A stretch of 64,000 nucleotides of DNA from positions 25,901 to 89,900 of the forward strand of contig SRUQ01000005.1 in the NCBI GenBank assembly GCA_004791255.1, in the 5' to 3' direction. The stretch's first letter is position 1. Every line of letters starts with the position of its first letter. The translations under genes were made by a program, and so were the position numbers. Positions 17,040 to 27,155 of the stretch are shown in pieces. The notes under the pieces are model-generated. The model was not told the DNA's origin, did not search any database, and saw only the letters and a program-made list of their open reading frames with translations. The stretch comes from a bacterium M00.F.Ca.ET.205.01.1.1. GTDB lineage: Bacteria; Pseudomonadota; Alphaproteobacteria; Rhizobiales; Rhizobiaceae.

Positions 17040-18938
17040 TCAGGACTCTCCAAGCCAGAATGTATCCGGCATGTAGACACCGAAATAGGCGGTCGGGTCG
17101 TAGCCGTAGAGCGCCTTGTCAGGCAGGTTGCGCAGCCGCGAAGACGCCAGAACCGGCTGATGCGTTCCGTTCACCGTGCCGATCGAAAACACCTGATCGG
17201 TGTAGATCGACAGCATCGAATTCCAGATTTCGGCGCGCTCCGTGGCCCCGGTTGATGCGTTCCAGCGCCTGAGCAAGGCCATCAACTCGACCACGGGCGG
17301 AAGATCGGGCGCCTCACCGACCGTGCCATGAGACAAGTAGTGAGCACCCCAGAGCGGCCATTGCAGTTGGTCGTCGATGGTGGGGGCCAACTGGTACGGG
17401 TTCATGTCGGCGGTCGGCACGCCATTGTCGATGCCCGACCATATCGACATCATGATCTGGCCGCCAAGCGCGCGGCTGCGGAAGATGTCGCGTTGCGAAG
17501 TCCGGACGAACACGGCGATGCCGATCTGGCGCCAGTGATCGGTTATGAGTTCGAGCGCGTCGGTTTCCAGTGTACTTTCGCCGGCCGTTTCCACTATGAT
17601 CTGCGCCGGGCGTCCGTCGGAAAGTATTCGCAGGCCGTCATCGTCGCGCGTCTGGAGCCCGACCTCGTCGAGCAGGGTATTGGCCTGGTCGGGATCATGG
17701 GCAACCCAGGCTTTCGCGAATTCCGGCCGGTAAAGCGGGCTCTCCGGCAGCACCGTATCGGCACTTTCCTGCGCCAATCCGTAGAACACGGCCAAATTGA
17801 GCTCGCGCCTGTCCACGGCGAGCGAAAGTGCTCGACGCACTCGCACGTCACGAAAAAGGCCACGCCACACCTGGTCCGAACAATTCAGATTGGGCAGCAG
17901 CGCCAACCGCGAACCCTGTGTGCGTTTCCACAGATGCATCTTCACCGGGTAACGCTTCTCCGCATCCTTCAGGAACGAGTAATCGGCAAAGTCAATTCCC
18001 ATGCATTGCAGGTCGCTCTCGCCCGCACCGGTCTTGGCGGAAATGATCGCCGACGAGCTGACATTCATGACTACCCGATCAACATAGGGCAGTTGCCGGC
18101 CATTCTCGTCTATTCGATGAAAGAACGGGTTCCGCTCGAAGATGAACTGCTCGGCCGGCGGCTTGGTCCGGTTCTGCCAGGGATCGAGCGTCGGCAGTTC
18201 CGGGTTCTCCGGGCGATACTGGCGCGACATACGGATATGCAGCAGCGTCCATTTCTGGACCCGGTTCTCCTTCATCAGGCCGGCCAGCCGGAATGCATCC
18301 TGGTACTTCTTGTGGAACTGCTTGAGATAGGCGGCAGGCAGAACAAGCGATAGTGGCGCAGCAGCAGCGAGCTTGGGCAGGAAGTCGGGATTGGGCGCAT
18401 CCCAACTATAGCGGACCGTCAACGGATCGACGATCTCGAAGCGTGGCGGCTTGCCGTCCGCCAGCAGGGCCGGGGCGAGCCCGCCTTGCGAAAGCTCATC
18501 GTTGAGCCAGACATCTTCCCAGCAATAGCGAAAATCCTCCGCCGTCAGCAGGCTGCCGTCAGACCATTTATGTCCTTCCCGTATCTTGAAAGTGAAGACG
18601 CGGTCATTCGCCACGTCGAAACTTTCGAGAATGTCGGCTTGCAGGTTAAGCTTTTCGTCATAGCCGACCAGGCGAGCATATCCGTAGATCGTCATCATCC
18701 GGATATCTTTCTGGCTGCCGATGATCGTGCGCAGCGTGCCGCCATACTGGCCGGGCTGCCGGCCCATCGCAGTGAGATTCAACGCGCGCGGGCTCTTGGG
18801 CAGGCGTTCGGCGAGTGTCGGCAGCGCCTTGGCCTTCAACAGCGGCTGAAGGAACTCCGGCTCCAGATCGCCGGCGCGCAACGTGGTCGGCAGAAATGCC
18901 GAAGCCATGAGCCCAAGAACTGTGCGCCGGCTGATCAA
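17040..18938 (-). CDS. ABC transporter substrate-binding protein, family 5 (Tat-type signal)
   Basis: A 632-residue periplasmic solute-binding protein. The proposed start is the TTG at 18938: it overlaps the stop of the ATPase gene (TTGA) and puts a twin-arginine-like signal ([18 protein letters not shown]) at the N-terminus. The mature region has the family hallmark FKIREGHKWSDGSLLTAEDF. Family 5 proteins bind di- and oligopeptides, nickel complexes or peptide antibiotics; size and permease type here resemble YejA-like proteins. Folding before export through Tat would be unusual but occurs for some rhizobial binding proteins. A longer frame to 19367 would lie inside the ATPase gene in another frame and is rejected. 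Confidence 0.87.
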   Translation of the reverse strand: MISRRTVLGLMASAFLPTTLRAGDLEPEFLQPLLKAKALPTLAERLPKSPRALNLTAMGRQPGQYGGTLRTIIGSQKDIRMMTIYGYARLVGYDEKLNLQADILESFDVANDRVFTFKIREGHKWSDGSLLTAEDFRYCWEDVWLNDELSQGGLAPALLADGKPPRFEIVDPLTVRYSWDAPNPDFLPKLAAAAPLSLVLPAAYLKQFHKKYQDAFRLAGLMKENRVQKWTLLHIRMSRQYRPENPELPTLDPWQNRTKPPAEQFIFERNPFFHRIDENGRQLPYVDRVVMNVSSSAIISAKTGAGESDLQCMGIDFADYSFLKDAEKRYPVKMHLWKRTQGSRLALLPNLNCSDQVWRGLFRDVRVRRALSLAVDRRELNLAVFYGLAQESADTVLPESPLYRPEFAKAWVAHDPDQANTLLDEVGLQTRDDDGLRILSDGRPAQIIVETAGESTLETDALELITDHWRQIGIAVFVRTSQRDIFRSRALGGQIMMSIWSGIDNGVPTADMNPYQLAPTIDDQLQWPLWGAHYLSHGTVGEAPDLPPVVELMALLRRWNASTGATERAEIWNSMLSIYTDQVFSIGTVNGTHQPVLASSRLRNLPDKALYGYDPTAYFGVYMPDTFWLGES

Positions 18939-20830
18939 TGGCGTAGCTCGCTGACGTTGGCCGAACGTCGGGCCAGAACGAGGTGGCCGCCGCCAAGATC
19001 GAGCGGCGACAGCATATCCTCGTCGCCCTCGTCGCGAAATTGCGGTCCCCATGCGCTGGTGTCGGAAGCGCCGCTGAGCTTCAGCGTCTTGAAATCCATC
19101 GGCCTGTCGAGATCGGGGAAAGGTACCGCGGCGACCAGTGAGCGCGTGTAGGGGTGGACCGGTTTCCTTAGCAGAATTTCGCGCGGCGCAAGTTCGACGA
19201 TACGTCCGCCGCACATCACAGCGATGCGGTCTGCCATGTAGTCCACCACCGCCAGGTTGTGGGATATGAACAGGTAGGTTAGGCCCAGCTCCTTCTGCAG
19301 GTCCTTGAGAAGGTTCAGGATCTGCGCCTGGACGGAGACATCGAGCGCCGAAACCGGCTCGTCGCAAATCAGGAGTTCAGGCCCCAGCGCCAACGCGCGC
19401 GCGATGCCGATACGCTGACGCTGCCCGCCGGAGAAACTGTGCGGATAACGCTTGATGAAGCGCGGATCGAGCCCGATTGCCTGCATCAGGCTCTTGACGG
19501 TGGCCAGTCGGGACGCGGCATTGCCGCGTTGATGGATTTCCAGCGGCTCGCTCAAGATGTTTTCCACCGTCATGCGCGGTGAAAGCGACGAGACCGGATC
19601 CTGGAAGACCATCTGGATTTTCGCGCGCAACATGCGCAGGGCATCTCCCTCGCCTTCCAGGACGTCGATCGGTCCATCGCGGCCGTTGAAGATCACAGAG
19701 CCGCCGCTCGGGGTGACAGCCCGCATGAGGATCTTGCTGACGGTGGTTTTGCCGGAGCCGCTTTCGCCCACCAGACCCAGGCACTCACCCCGCCGGATAT
19801 CGAAGCTCACACCGTCCACGGCGCGAACGGAGGTTTGATGATTGCCGCCGAACCATCCGGACTTGCGGATGGTGAACGTCTTCGTCAGATCCCTGACCGA
19901 CAGCAGGATGTCATCCGGCCCCTTCGATGCCGGCGCGGTCTGCTTGCCGAGCAGATCCCCGACATTCACCGGCACCTCGCGGAGCGCCTTTAGCCTTTCG
20001 CCAGGCTTCAGCTCGAAATGCGGAACGGCTGCCATCAGGCCCTTCAGGTAAGGGTGACCCGGCCGGCGGAATATCGCCTCGACAGGTCCCATTTCCATGA
20101 TCTCGCCATGGTACATGACCACCACCTCGTCCGCGACATTGGCGACCACGCCGAGGTCGTGGGTGATCAGCAGCATCGCCATGTTCAGCTTGGTCTGAAG
20201 CCCGCGCAGCAATTGCAGGATTTGCGCCTGGATGGTGACGTCCAGCGCCGTCGTCGGCTCGTCGGCAATCAACAGGGCGGGTCGGCAGATAAGCGCCATG
20301 GCGATCATGGCCCGCTGACGCAATCCTCCTGAAAGTTCAAAGGGATACATATCATAGGCGCGCTTCGGATTGGGGAAGCCGACAAGGCCGAGCATTTCCT
20401 CGGTCCGCGCCTTGCGCTCCGCGCGTGCCATGGGCGAATGAATCTGCAGAGATTCGCTGACCTGGTTGCCGATCGTGTGCAGCGGCGACAGCGATGTCAT
20501 CGGCTCCTGAAAGATCTTGCCGATGCGGCTGCCTCTCAAGGCCCGGATTTCGGGTCCGTCACGCGGCATCTGCAGGATATCCTGCGTGGTGCCGGGCTTT
20601 TCAGGATCGGAAAACAGGATACGGCCGCGAACATGGGCTGTCCTCGGCAATATGCCCATCACCGCCTGGCTGAGAACGGATTTTCCGGATCCGGACTCGC
20701 CGACAAGCGCGGTAACCTTGCCGGGCAGGACGCGAAGATTCGCACGCCTGACGGCATGCAACGGTCCCCCGATAATGGCAAAAGAAATGCCAACATCTTC
20801 GATCCGCAGCAGGTCAACACCTGAATTCAT
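18935..20830 (-). CDS. Dual-domain dipeptide-type ABC transporter ATPase
   Basis: A 631-residue fusion of two ABC ATPase domains, as in GsiA or YejF. Domain 1 has Walker A GESGSGKS (about residue 40), signature [15 protein letters not shown] and Walker [13 protein letters not shown]. Domain 2 has Walker A GESGSGKT (about 355), signature [15 protein letters not shown] and Walker [13 protein letters not shown]. Each domain is followed by the OppD/F-type C-terminal extension ([13 protein letters not shown] and [13 protein letters not shown]). It powers the two downstream permeases. It is the first gene of the operon ATPase, binding protein, permease, permease. Confidence 0.93.
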   Translation of the reverse strand: MNSGVDLLRIEDVGISFAIIGGPLHAVRRANLRVLPGKVTALVGESGSGKSVLSQAVMGILPRTAHVRGRILFSDPEKPGTTQDILQMPRDGPEIRALRGSRIGKIFQEPMTSLSPLHTIGNQVSESLQIHSPMARAERKARTEEMLGLVGFPNPKRAYDMYPFELSGGLRQRAMIAMALICRPALLIADEPTTALDVTIQAQILQLLRGLQTKLNMAMLLITHDLGVVANVADEVVVMYHGEIMEMGPVEAIFRRPGHPYLKGLMAAVPHFELKPGERLKALREVPVNVGDLLGKQTAPASKGPDDILLSVRDLTKTFTIRKSGWFGGNHQTSVRAVDGVSFDIRRGECLGLVGESGSGKTTVSKILMRAVTPSGGSVIFNGRDGPIDVLEGEGDALRMLRAKIQMVFQDPVSSLSPRMTVENILSEPLEIHQRGNAASRLATVKSLMQAIGLDPRFIKRYPHSFSGGQRQRIGIARALALGPELLICDEPVSALDVSVQAQILNLLKDLQKELGLTYLFISHNLAVVDYMADRIAVMCGGRIVELAPREILLRKPVHPYTRSLVAAVPFPDLDRPMDFKTLKLSGASDTSAWGPQFRDEGDEDMLSPLDLGGGHLVLARRSANVSELRH

Positions 20831-20994
20831 TCTTGCACCAGCCCCACTCTGGCGGCCTGCCTGACGGCAGGCCCAGAAAGCGAGACTAGCGCATTGCCAG
20901 CCTAGAGCAACTTGGATTCGAAACGATCGCCAGCTCGCTGGCGGAACCGGCGATCGGCCTGCATGGCAAAGGCGTTCGAATCAGATCGTGGCGG

Positions 20995-22335
20995 TTACTG
21001 GAGCTTGCTTCGGTCGCCCGCCGCCATCTGCGCGGTATCGCGGTGAAGCAGCATGACCTGCTCGGCCTCCGATCTACGGTCGTGAAACGGCTCTATCCGA
21101 CCATCTTCATCGAGCGCGATGGCACCGGAAAGATCCGGTGAAAGCACCGTCAGCTTCTGCTTGATGCCCGTGAGTTCCTCATTGCCCAGCGTCAGCCAGC
21201 TGTCTGCGCCGCAATAGCTGGCGAACTCTTTGCTGGCGAGAACGCTGTGCGGATATTTCTTGGTCAGGACCTGGAGGCGCTGGACCTCATTTACAGCCGA
21301 GCCGAAGACAGAGAATGTGAGCCGGTCACTAAGCCCGACATTGCCGAACATCACATTGCCGACATGCAGGCCGATGCCAAATTTTATGTCGGCCAACCCC
21401 TGTTCCTTTCTGTGCAGATTGAGATCCATAACGCGCGCGGTAGCCTTGTGCGCTGCTGCAAGAGCAGCCTGGCAGGCGATCTCGGACTGCGAGCGGTGCC
21501 TTTCGCAAGGGTAGACGGCAATGAAGCCGTCCCCTATGAAACTCATGATCTGCCCGCCGTTGCGATTGAAAGGCGCGGCAACGGCATCGAAAAACTGGTT
21601 CAGCGTATCGATATAGACTTCGCGGCCCGAGGTTGCGGCAAGCTTTGACGACCCACGCATATCGCCCATGACCAGTGCGGCCCGGATTGTATCGCCCTCG
21701 CCACGCTTGATCTGGCCATCCAGCACGCGCCTGCCAGCATCGCCGCCGAGATAAGTGGTCATCATGTTGTCGGCGAGCTTGGTGAGCACCGCCATCTTGG
21801 TTGCGATGGCGAGATGGCTCTGGATGCGCAGCAGCGCCGAAATCATGCTTTCGCTGAAGCCTGCGACACTGTCGGTAGACCAGGACCCGATCATGCCCTG
21901 GCTGGTGTTGCCGCTGAAGGGTAGGACGAAAGCCATGTAGTCGGTGACGCCCATAAGCTTGAGTTCATCGAAAACAGGAAACTCCGGCGGCAAAGATGGG
22001 TCGATCCGGCGTCGCAGATGGTCGAGCTTGTTGCTGAGCAGATGGTAATATGGGCTGGTCAGGAATCTGTCGGACGGCCCATCGGGCTCAACGCGGAACC
22101 CTTCCACTTCGATGCCCTGGCCGCGAATCCAAGTAAAGCCAAGCGCGTCATAGAGCGGGTGAAGCATCGAAAAGCTCAGATGCACCCGCTTCAGCGGCAG
22201 ACCGGCCGCAGCCAGCCGTTCGCAAAAGCCTTTTACCAATGTTTCCAGGTCGCTGCCCGCCAGCGCGGACTGGTTCAACCAATCGGCCACCTTATCCGTG
22301 AGAATGGTGGAAATTTCTGCCTGCGATGTGCTCAT
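20995..22335 (-). CDS. Class III adenylate/guanylate cyclase
   Basis: A 446-residue protein. Residues 1-200 form an N-terminal domain seen in many rhizobial cyclases (LPLKRVHLSFSMLHPLYDAL). The catalytic domain is at about 215-400, with MGDMRGSSKLA (first Asp), SFIGDGFIAVY (second Asp) and FSVFGSAVNEVQRL (catalytic Asn and Arg). The purine-specifying positions are atypical, so nucleotide choice is uncertain. The gene lies on the minus strand upstream of the ABC importer but 165 bases away, so it may have its own promoter. No membrane segment is visible. Confidence 0.85.
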   Translation of the reverse strand: MSTSQAEISTILTDKVADWLNQSALAGSDLETLVKGFCERLAAAGLPLKRVHLSFSMLHPLYDALGFTWIRGQGIEVEGFRVEPDGPSDRFLTSPYYHLLSNKLDHLRRRIDPSLPPEFPVFDELKLMGVTDYMAFVLPFSGNTSQGMIGSWSTDSVAGFSESMISALLRIQSHLAIATKMAVLTKLADNMMTTYLGGDAGRRVLDGQIKRGEGDTIRAALVMGDMRGSSKLAATSGREVYIDTLNQFFDAVAAPFNRNGGQIMSFIGDGFIAVYPCERHRSQSEIACQAALAAAHKATARVMDLNLHRKEQGLADIKFGIGLHVGNVMFGNVGLSDRLTFSVFGSAVNEVQRLQVLTKKYPHSVLASKEFASYCGADSWLTLGNEELTGIKQKLTVLSPDLSGAIALDEDGRIEPFHDRRSEAEQVMLLHRDTAQMAAGDRSKLQ

Positions 22336-22593
22336 GTTATCTCGAAGCCCGTCGAAGACGAGCTATTCTCCTTTGATACGCCACAATACAGTCCGCCACC
22401 GACCCAAAGACAAGGCCCTCGAAGTTAACGAGGTCGGCGTCCGGGGCGAGCGGCGAAGATTTTCCCGAATGACTATCCTTGCGGCCAAGGAAAAGGCCTG
22501 CTGCATCTATCCGTTGCCGTCATGTGGCGTGGCTGCCTGCGGAGTGCAACCACGATCCTGACATTGGTCAAAAAATTCGCCGGCCAGACGCCG

Positions 22594-23937
22594 TCAGGCC
22601 TTCACCACCGTCTCTCGCGCCAGCCCGAGACGGCCAAAGACATTGCGTGTGTCGACGATCAGAAGAGCGTGATCGGCGATCGCCTGATAGTCGATCGCAT
22701 CGTGGTCGGTTGCAACGACGACAGCATCGAAATCCTTCAAGGCGGCCTCGGTCAAGTCGACCGAGCGACGCCCCTTGATCGCCATATGCTCTCGTGTGCT
22801 AGGAATCTCGGCAACGTGCGGATCGTGGAATTCCGCCTTGCCGCCCCATTCCTCGATGAGTTCAATGAGCCGCAATGAGGGGCTTTCGCGGATGTCGGGT
22901 ACATTCTTCTTATAGGCGAGCCCGATGATAAGAATGCGCGAGCGGCTGAGCGCCTTGCCGCAGCGCCGGTCCAGCGCCTTCGCCAGTTCATCGACCACAT
23001 GACGCGGCATGGCCGTGTTGATCTCTGCCGCCAGCTCGATGAAGCGGGTCGGCAATTCGTATTCGCGCGCCTTCCACGTCAGGTAGAAGGGATCGATCGG
23101 AACGCAGTGCCCGCCAAGTCCGGGACCGGGATAGAAAGGCATATAGCCGAAGGGCTTGGTCTTTGCCGCCTCGATCACCTCCCAGATGTCGATGCCCATC
23201 GCACCGAGCACGACCTTCAACTCGTTGACGAGGGCTATGTTGACCGAGCGGAAGATGTTTTCCGTCAGCTTGACCGCCTCGGCGGTCGCCGTGGTAGAAA
23301 CCGGAACGACGGTCTCGACCACGCCCTGGTAGAAAGCCTGCACGAGATCAGCCGCTTCAATGCCGTCGCCTGCCACGACCTTGGGGATCGTCGCGACTTC
23401 AAAGCTGCGGTTGCCGGGATCCTCGCGTTCGGGCGAGAAGCCGAGGAAGAAGTCTATCTTCGACTGCAAGCCGGTTTCTTCCAGTATGGGCTTGATCACG
23501 TCGTCGGTGGTGCCGGGATAGGTGGTCGATTCCAGCACGATCAGCTGACCGAGACGCAGATGCTTCGCGATGGTGCCTGCAGTGTTCCTGACAAACGAGA
23601 GGTCCGGCTCACGATGTTTCGTCAGCGGTGTCGGAACACAGATGATGATGACATCGCAGACGGTCAGCTCGGCAAAATCCGCAGTGGCACGGAACCGCCC
23701 GCTCGCCACTTGGCCGGCAAGGGCTGTCGACGTCACCGCCTCGATGTAGGACTGGCCGTCGTTCAGGCTCTCGACCTTCTGGGCTTCGATGTCGAAGCCG
23801 GAAACCGGGAAGCCGGCGCGTGCGATCGCAACCGCCAGCGGCAACCCGACATAGCCCAGTCCGATCACGCCGACTTGCGCGGCGCGCGTCGAGATCCGGC
23901 TTAGAAGATGGTCATATATCGATCGTGGGGCGTCCAA
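22594..23937 (-). CDS. UDP-N-acetylglucosamine 6-dehydrogenase-like nucleotide-sugar dehydrogenase
   Basis: A 447-residue enzyme of the UDP-glucose/UDP-HexNAc dehydrogenase family. It has the NAD-binding loop VIGLGYVGLPLAVAIA (residues 24-39), a central dimer region and the catalytic-cysteine motif GPGLGGHCVPIDPFYLTWKA, whose exact form is typical of WbpA-type UDP-N-acetyl-D-glucosamine dehydrogenases. It oxidises a UDP-sugar to the uronic acid with two NAD+. This supplies an acidic sugar for polysaccharide or glycoconjugate synthesis, fitting the glycosyltransferases nearby. It is 114 bases downstream of the DUF3095 gene on the same strand. Confidence 0.9.
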   Translation of the reverse strand: MDAPRSIYDHLLSRISTRAAQVGVIGLGYVGLPLAVAIARAGFPVSGFDIEAQKVESLNDGQSYIEAVTSTALAGQVASGRFRATADFAELTVCDVIIICVPTPLTKHREPDLSFVRNTAGTIAKHLRLGQLIVLESTTYPGTTDDVIKPILEETGLQSKIDFFLGFSPEREDPGNRSFEVATIPKVVAGDGIEAADLVQAFYQGVVETVVPVSTTATAEAVKLTENIFRSVNIALVNELKVVLGAMGIDIWEVIEAAKTKPFGYMPFYPGPGLGGHCVPIDPFYLTWKAREYELPTRFIELAAEINTAMPRHVVDELAKALDRRCGKALSRSRILIIGLAYKKNVPDIRESPSLRLIELIEEWGGKAEFHDPHVAEIPSTREHMAIKGRRSVDLTEAALKDFDAVVVATDHDAIDYQAIADHALLIVDTRNVFGRLGLARETVVKA

Positions 23938-24051
23938 AAATCTGCTTTCCCGTCAATTCGGACAGGCCGTCCGTTCCCGTGGCGAGGCTCACCTGGTCCC
24001 AAGAACCATGGCCGAGGCATATTGCGGAAGATCGATTTCCGCAAGCCGTCA

Positions 24052-25212
24052 TCAAACCGGCACCTTGGCCTTCAGGCTTGCGGCGGCCATCGCATAGCCG
24101 CCGGCCGCGCCGTCAATGAAATGAACGTGATCGCGCTGCAGCGGCGAGGCGACAAGGCATGTCATCAATGCCGATTTCTGACGGTGCAGGCCATAGTTGC
24201 AGATGCCCGCCTCTTCCCCCTGTTTCAGCCGGTTCTCAATCCGTTGCAACACATCCGCGTCAACGTCGATGGTCATCTTCAAGCCGTCGTCGAACTTCCG
24301 GAAATCCGAATTGCTTGCCACGTCACGTTTGTAGATCTTCGGATCGAAACGGCCGATCGTCCAGCCATATCTGTCGGTGGCAGCCGTAAGCGTCATCAGG
24401 AACACTATCCACAGCTTCGCCAGCCACCGCCGTCCTGCCGGCGCCGTGGCCCGCGCCTCGACATCGAGGCCGGCGGGCACAAGACTGTAGTCCGGCCCAC
24501 TCACCGGCACCGGGTGGCCATCGCGTTCCTGCCTGCCGGCAAGGGCGATGATGTCGGAAACCAGAAACTGAAAACCGCGCAAGTCGCGCGACGTCCCCGG
24601 TATGGCTATGATCGAGACGATTTCGCCATGCCGGGCTTCGATCGGGTTCCAGCGGCATGACAGGCCGGTCAGATCCGGCCGCGCGCCGGCCGGCGCAGGA
24701 TCGATGCGGTAGCGCCCGGCTTTCATCTCGGCTTCCGCCCAGCTGCCGCCACCGCCGGCGAACATGGCATAGAACACCGCTTCGGAGGCTTGGAATCTCG
24801 CCACGCGAACGTCGAGGCCTTGCGCTCTTATATCCTTTATCGGCACGATTGCGGCACGCAAGGTCAGGTCCAGCTCGTCCGCGACCCATCTCTGGACAGC
24901 CGCCAGCGCGCTGCGGGTGACCTCCAGCGCCGCGCCTGGAAACGCCACGAGCGCGCCGTCGCCGCCGAAGACAAAGGGAAGATCTTGCCGGCCCAGCGCA
25001 TTCAGCAGCGCCGAAATGACGCTTGCGCCGGCCATATTGACGGTTTTATAGCGCCCGGCCTCGATCGCCTTGGTCGAGCCGACGATGTCGGCGGCGGCCA
25101 GCGCCCAGCCATCGGGAAGAGGCCGATAGTTGTCGATATCGGCAACGCTTTCGAATTTTGCGAAGACCGGCAGAGAAGCGACAAACGGGTCGGACGCGGC
25201 AGCTGTTTCCAT
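24052..25212 (-). CDS. DUF3095 cyclase-like protein
   Basis: A 386-residue protein of the DUF3095 family, whose N-terminal half resembles class III cyclases. ALAAADIVGSTKAIEAGRY corresponds to the first metal-Asp motif and FVFGGDGALVAFP to the second; the usual Asn/Arg pair is not evident. A C-terminal segment (KIYKRDVASNSDFRKFDDGL) is characteristic of DUF3095. Activity is not established for the family. The ATG at 25212 (METAAASDPF) is chosen; an upstream in-frame start at 25377 would cross the divergent promoter region. It is divergent from the glycosyltransferase gene at 25305. Confidence 0.82.
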   Translation of the reverse strand: METAAASDPFVASLPVFAKFESVADIDNYRPLPDGWALAAADIVGSTKAIEAGRYKTVNMAGASVISALLNALGRQDLPFVFGGDGALVAFPGAALEVTRSALAAVQRWVADELDLTLRAAIVPIKDIRAQGLDVRVARFQASEAVFYAMFAGGGGSWAEAEMKAGRYRIDPAPAGARPDLTGLSCRWNPIEARHGEIVSIIAIPGTSRDLRGFQFLVSDIIALAGRQERDGHPVPVSGPDYSLVPAGLDVEARATAPAGRRWLAKLWIVFLMTLTAATDRYGWTIGRFDPKIYKRDVASNSDFRKFDDGLKMTIDVDADVLQRIENRLKQGEEAGICNYGLHRQKSALMTCLVASPLQRDHVHFIDGAAGGYAMAAASLKAKVPV

Positions 25213-25304
25213 GAGCGTCAGATAGCACATTCCACTGCTTGAAGGTGAAGTCGATCGTGCTTCGAAATTGACTTGCGCCGGCTTTCCGATGATAGGGTCC
25301 GGCG
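25213..25304. promoter_or_regulatory. Divergent promoter region of the glycoconjugate locus
   Basis: Ninety-two bases separate the start codons of the DUF3095 gene (minus) and the glycosyltransferase gene (plus). Both genes need promoters here. No clear palindrome is seen. Confidence 0.4.
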
Positions 25305-26393
25305 ATGCGAATTGCCTTCTACGCGCCGCTGAAGTCACCCAATCATCCCGTTGCCTCCGGCGATCGCCAGATGGCACGGGCGCTCATCAAGGCGCTGGAG
25401 CATGGAGGGCACGGCGTCGAACTGGCATCCGAACTACGCTTCTATCTACGCGAACCCGAGCCGAAAAGTTTCGATGCGCTCAAGATCGAGGCCCGGGAGG
25501 AAGCCGCGCGGCTGAAAAGGCTTTGGGATCGCGACGGCAAGCCCGATCTCTGGTTCTCCTATCATCCCTATTACAAGGCGCCCGACCTGATCGGGCCCGA
25601 GCTGGCGTCGGCCTTTGCCATGCCCTATGTGACAGCGGAAGCCTCGTATTCGAGGCGGCGCAACGCCGGCTCATGGGCCGATACGCAAGCGTTGGTGGCA
25701 CGGGCCGTCGAACAGGCGGCGCTGAACATCTGTTTCACGCAAAGGGATCGTCAGGGACTGGCGGATGCGATGCCCGACGCTGCTTTCGGTATACTTTCGC
25801 CCTTCATCGATACGTCGGCATTCTCGGAAACGCCGGCACGGGGTTGTCCGACGCGCCTCGTTACCGTCGCCATGATGCGTCCGGGCGACAAAGTCGACAG
25901 CTATCGCATGCTGGCGCAAGCGCTCGGCCCGATCGGCCACCTGCCCTGGACCATGTCGATCGTCGGGGACGGGCCGGCCCGTGACGAGGTCAAAGCGCAA
26001 TTCGCTGGCCTGCCCTCCGACCGTATCGAATGGCTTGGCGCGATTGAGCCAGCTGCCGTGCCGGATGTCCTCTACAGTGGGGGAATTTACGTCTGGCCGG
26101 GTTTCGGCGAAGCCTATGGCGTTGCCTATCTTGAAGCACAAGCCGCCGGCCTTCCGGTGGTGGCTCAGGACATCGCCGGCGTGCCGGAGGTCGTGCGGGA
26201 CGGCCAGACCGGGTTTCTCACCCCGCCGGGCGATGTGGCGGCGTTCACTTCTGCTGTTGAAAGGCTTCTGACCCGTAACGACGAAAGGACCCTCATGGCC
26301 GCGGAAGCCAGACGTTTCATCCTCGAAGAACGTTCCCTCGGTGCTGCATCGGCGCGTCTGGCCGAACTTCTCGCGGAGATTCCGGTTTCATGA
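25305..26393 (+). CDS. Glycosyltransferase family 4-like
   Basis: A 362-residue GT-B fold protein. The N-terminus MRIAFYAPLKSPNHPVASGD is the nucleotide-independent acceptor side. The C-terminal donor domain has the GT4 hallmark in VYVWPGFGEAYGVAYLEAQAAGLPVVA (seen here as YVWPGFGEAYGVAYLEAQ), containing the conserved E-x7-E pattern, and the LTPPGDVAAF tail motif. It transfers a sugar from a nucleotide or lipid donor; acceptor unknown. Its stop overlaps the deacetylase-like start by 4 bases (ATGA), so the pair is translationally coupled. Confidence 0.87.
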   Translation: MRIAFYAPLKSPNHPVASGDRQMARALIKALEHGGHGVELASELRFYLREPEPKSFDALKIEAREEAARLKRLWDRDGKPDLWFSYHPYYKAPDLIGPELASAFAMPYVTAEASYSRRRNAGSWADTQALVARAVEQAALNICFTQRDRQGLADAMPDAAFGILSPFIDTSAFSETPARGCPTRLVTVAMMRPGDKVDSYRMLAQALGPIGHLPWTMSIVGDGPARDEVKAQFAGLPSDRIEWLGAIEPAAVPDVLYSGGIYVWPGFGEAYGVAYLEAQAAGLPVVAQDIAGVPEVVRDGQTGFLTPPGDVAAFTSAVERLLTRNDERTLMAAEARRFILEERSLGAASARLAELLAEIPVS

Positions 26394-27154
26394 CGTCCGA
26401 TCCGATCTGGCAGCCCCTGGTCGAAGAACTGGCGCGCCGGCAACGTGCGGACCGTAAGGCAGAGTTCTGGCTGCGAGACGATGACGCCGTGGATCCGACG
26501 CCTGCGCTTGATCGACTGCTCAACCTCACCGCTGAATTCGCGGTTCCGGTCACTCTGGCCACCATTCCGGCCCTGACTGACGAGAAGCTTGTCGTCCGGC
26601 TTGACGAGGCGCCGCATGCCACGGTCGCAATCCATGGCTGGGCGCACCGAAATCATGCGCCCGAGGACCAGAAAAAGCAGGAGCTCGGCGCGCATCGGCC
26701 ACGCGAGGCGGTGCTCGATGATCTGGCTCGCGGACTGTCTCACGTAACCGGCCTGCACGGCGCCCGTGCCGTTCCGATGCTGGTGCCACCCTGGAACAGG
26801 ATCGACGCTGGCCTGATATCCGACCTTGGGTCGATAGGATTTGCGGCTTTGTCGGTCTTTGGACCGCCGAAGCCGGCCTCGCTGGCGGTCATCAACAGCA
26901 ATGTCGACATCATGGATTGGCACGGCACGCGCGGCTGCCGCGATCATGGCCTCCTGGTTCAGGCTATCGTCGCGCAATTGCAGCATGCAGTCGACGGCGG
27001 CGAACCAGTCGGCCTGCTCACCCACCATCTCGTCCATGATGAATCGGCCTGGCTTTTCCTCGAACGGCTGTTCACAGTCACCGCACAGACTGAGGCCTGC
27101 GCATGGCTTCCGATCAGGACATTGATCGAGCGCAGCGCCGGCATAGGAAAATAG
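26390..27154 (+). CDS. Polysaccharide deacetylase-like protein
   Basis: A 254-residue protein with a carbohydrate esterase 4-like layout. FWLRDDDAVDP holds the double Asp of the first metal motif, and VAIHGWAHRNH resembles the H-x3-H metal site. The later VPPWNRIDAGL matches the substrate-groove R motif. It probably removes acyl groups from, or hydrolyses, a glycan made by the coupled glycosyltransferase. No signal peptide is visible, so it is likely cytosolic and may act on a lipid-linked or nucleotide-linked precursor. The stop is one base from the stop of the convergent MBL gene. Confidence 0.8.
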   Translation: MTSDPIWQPLVEELARRQRADRKAEFWLRDDDAVDPTPALDRLLNLTAEFAVPVTLATIPALTDEKLVVRLDEAPHATVAIHGWAHRNHAPEDQKKQELGAHRPREAVLDDLARGLSHVTGLHGARAVPMLVPPWNRIDAGLISDLGSIGFAALSVFGPPKPASLAVINSNVDIMDWHGTRGCRDHGLLVQAIVAQLQHAVDGGEPVGLLTHHLVHDESAWLFLERLFTVTAQTEACAWLPIRTLIERSAGIGK

Positions 27155-27155
27155 C

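Noticed and set aside
18939..19367. Extended N-terminus of the ABC binding protein
   Set aside because: It would lie inside the ATPase gene in another frame; the TTG at 18938 gives a proper Tat signal and a coupled start.
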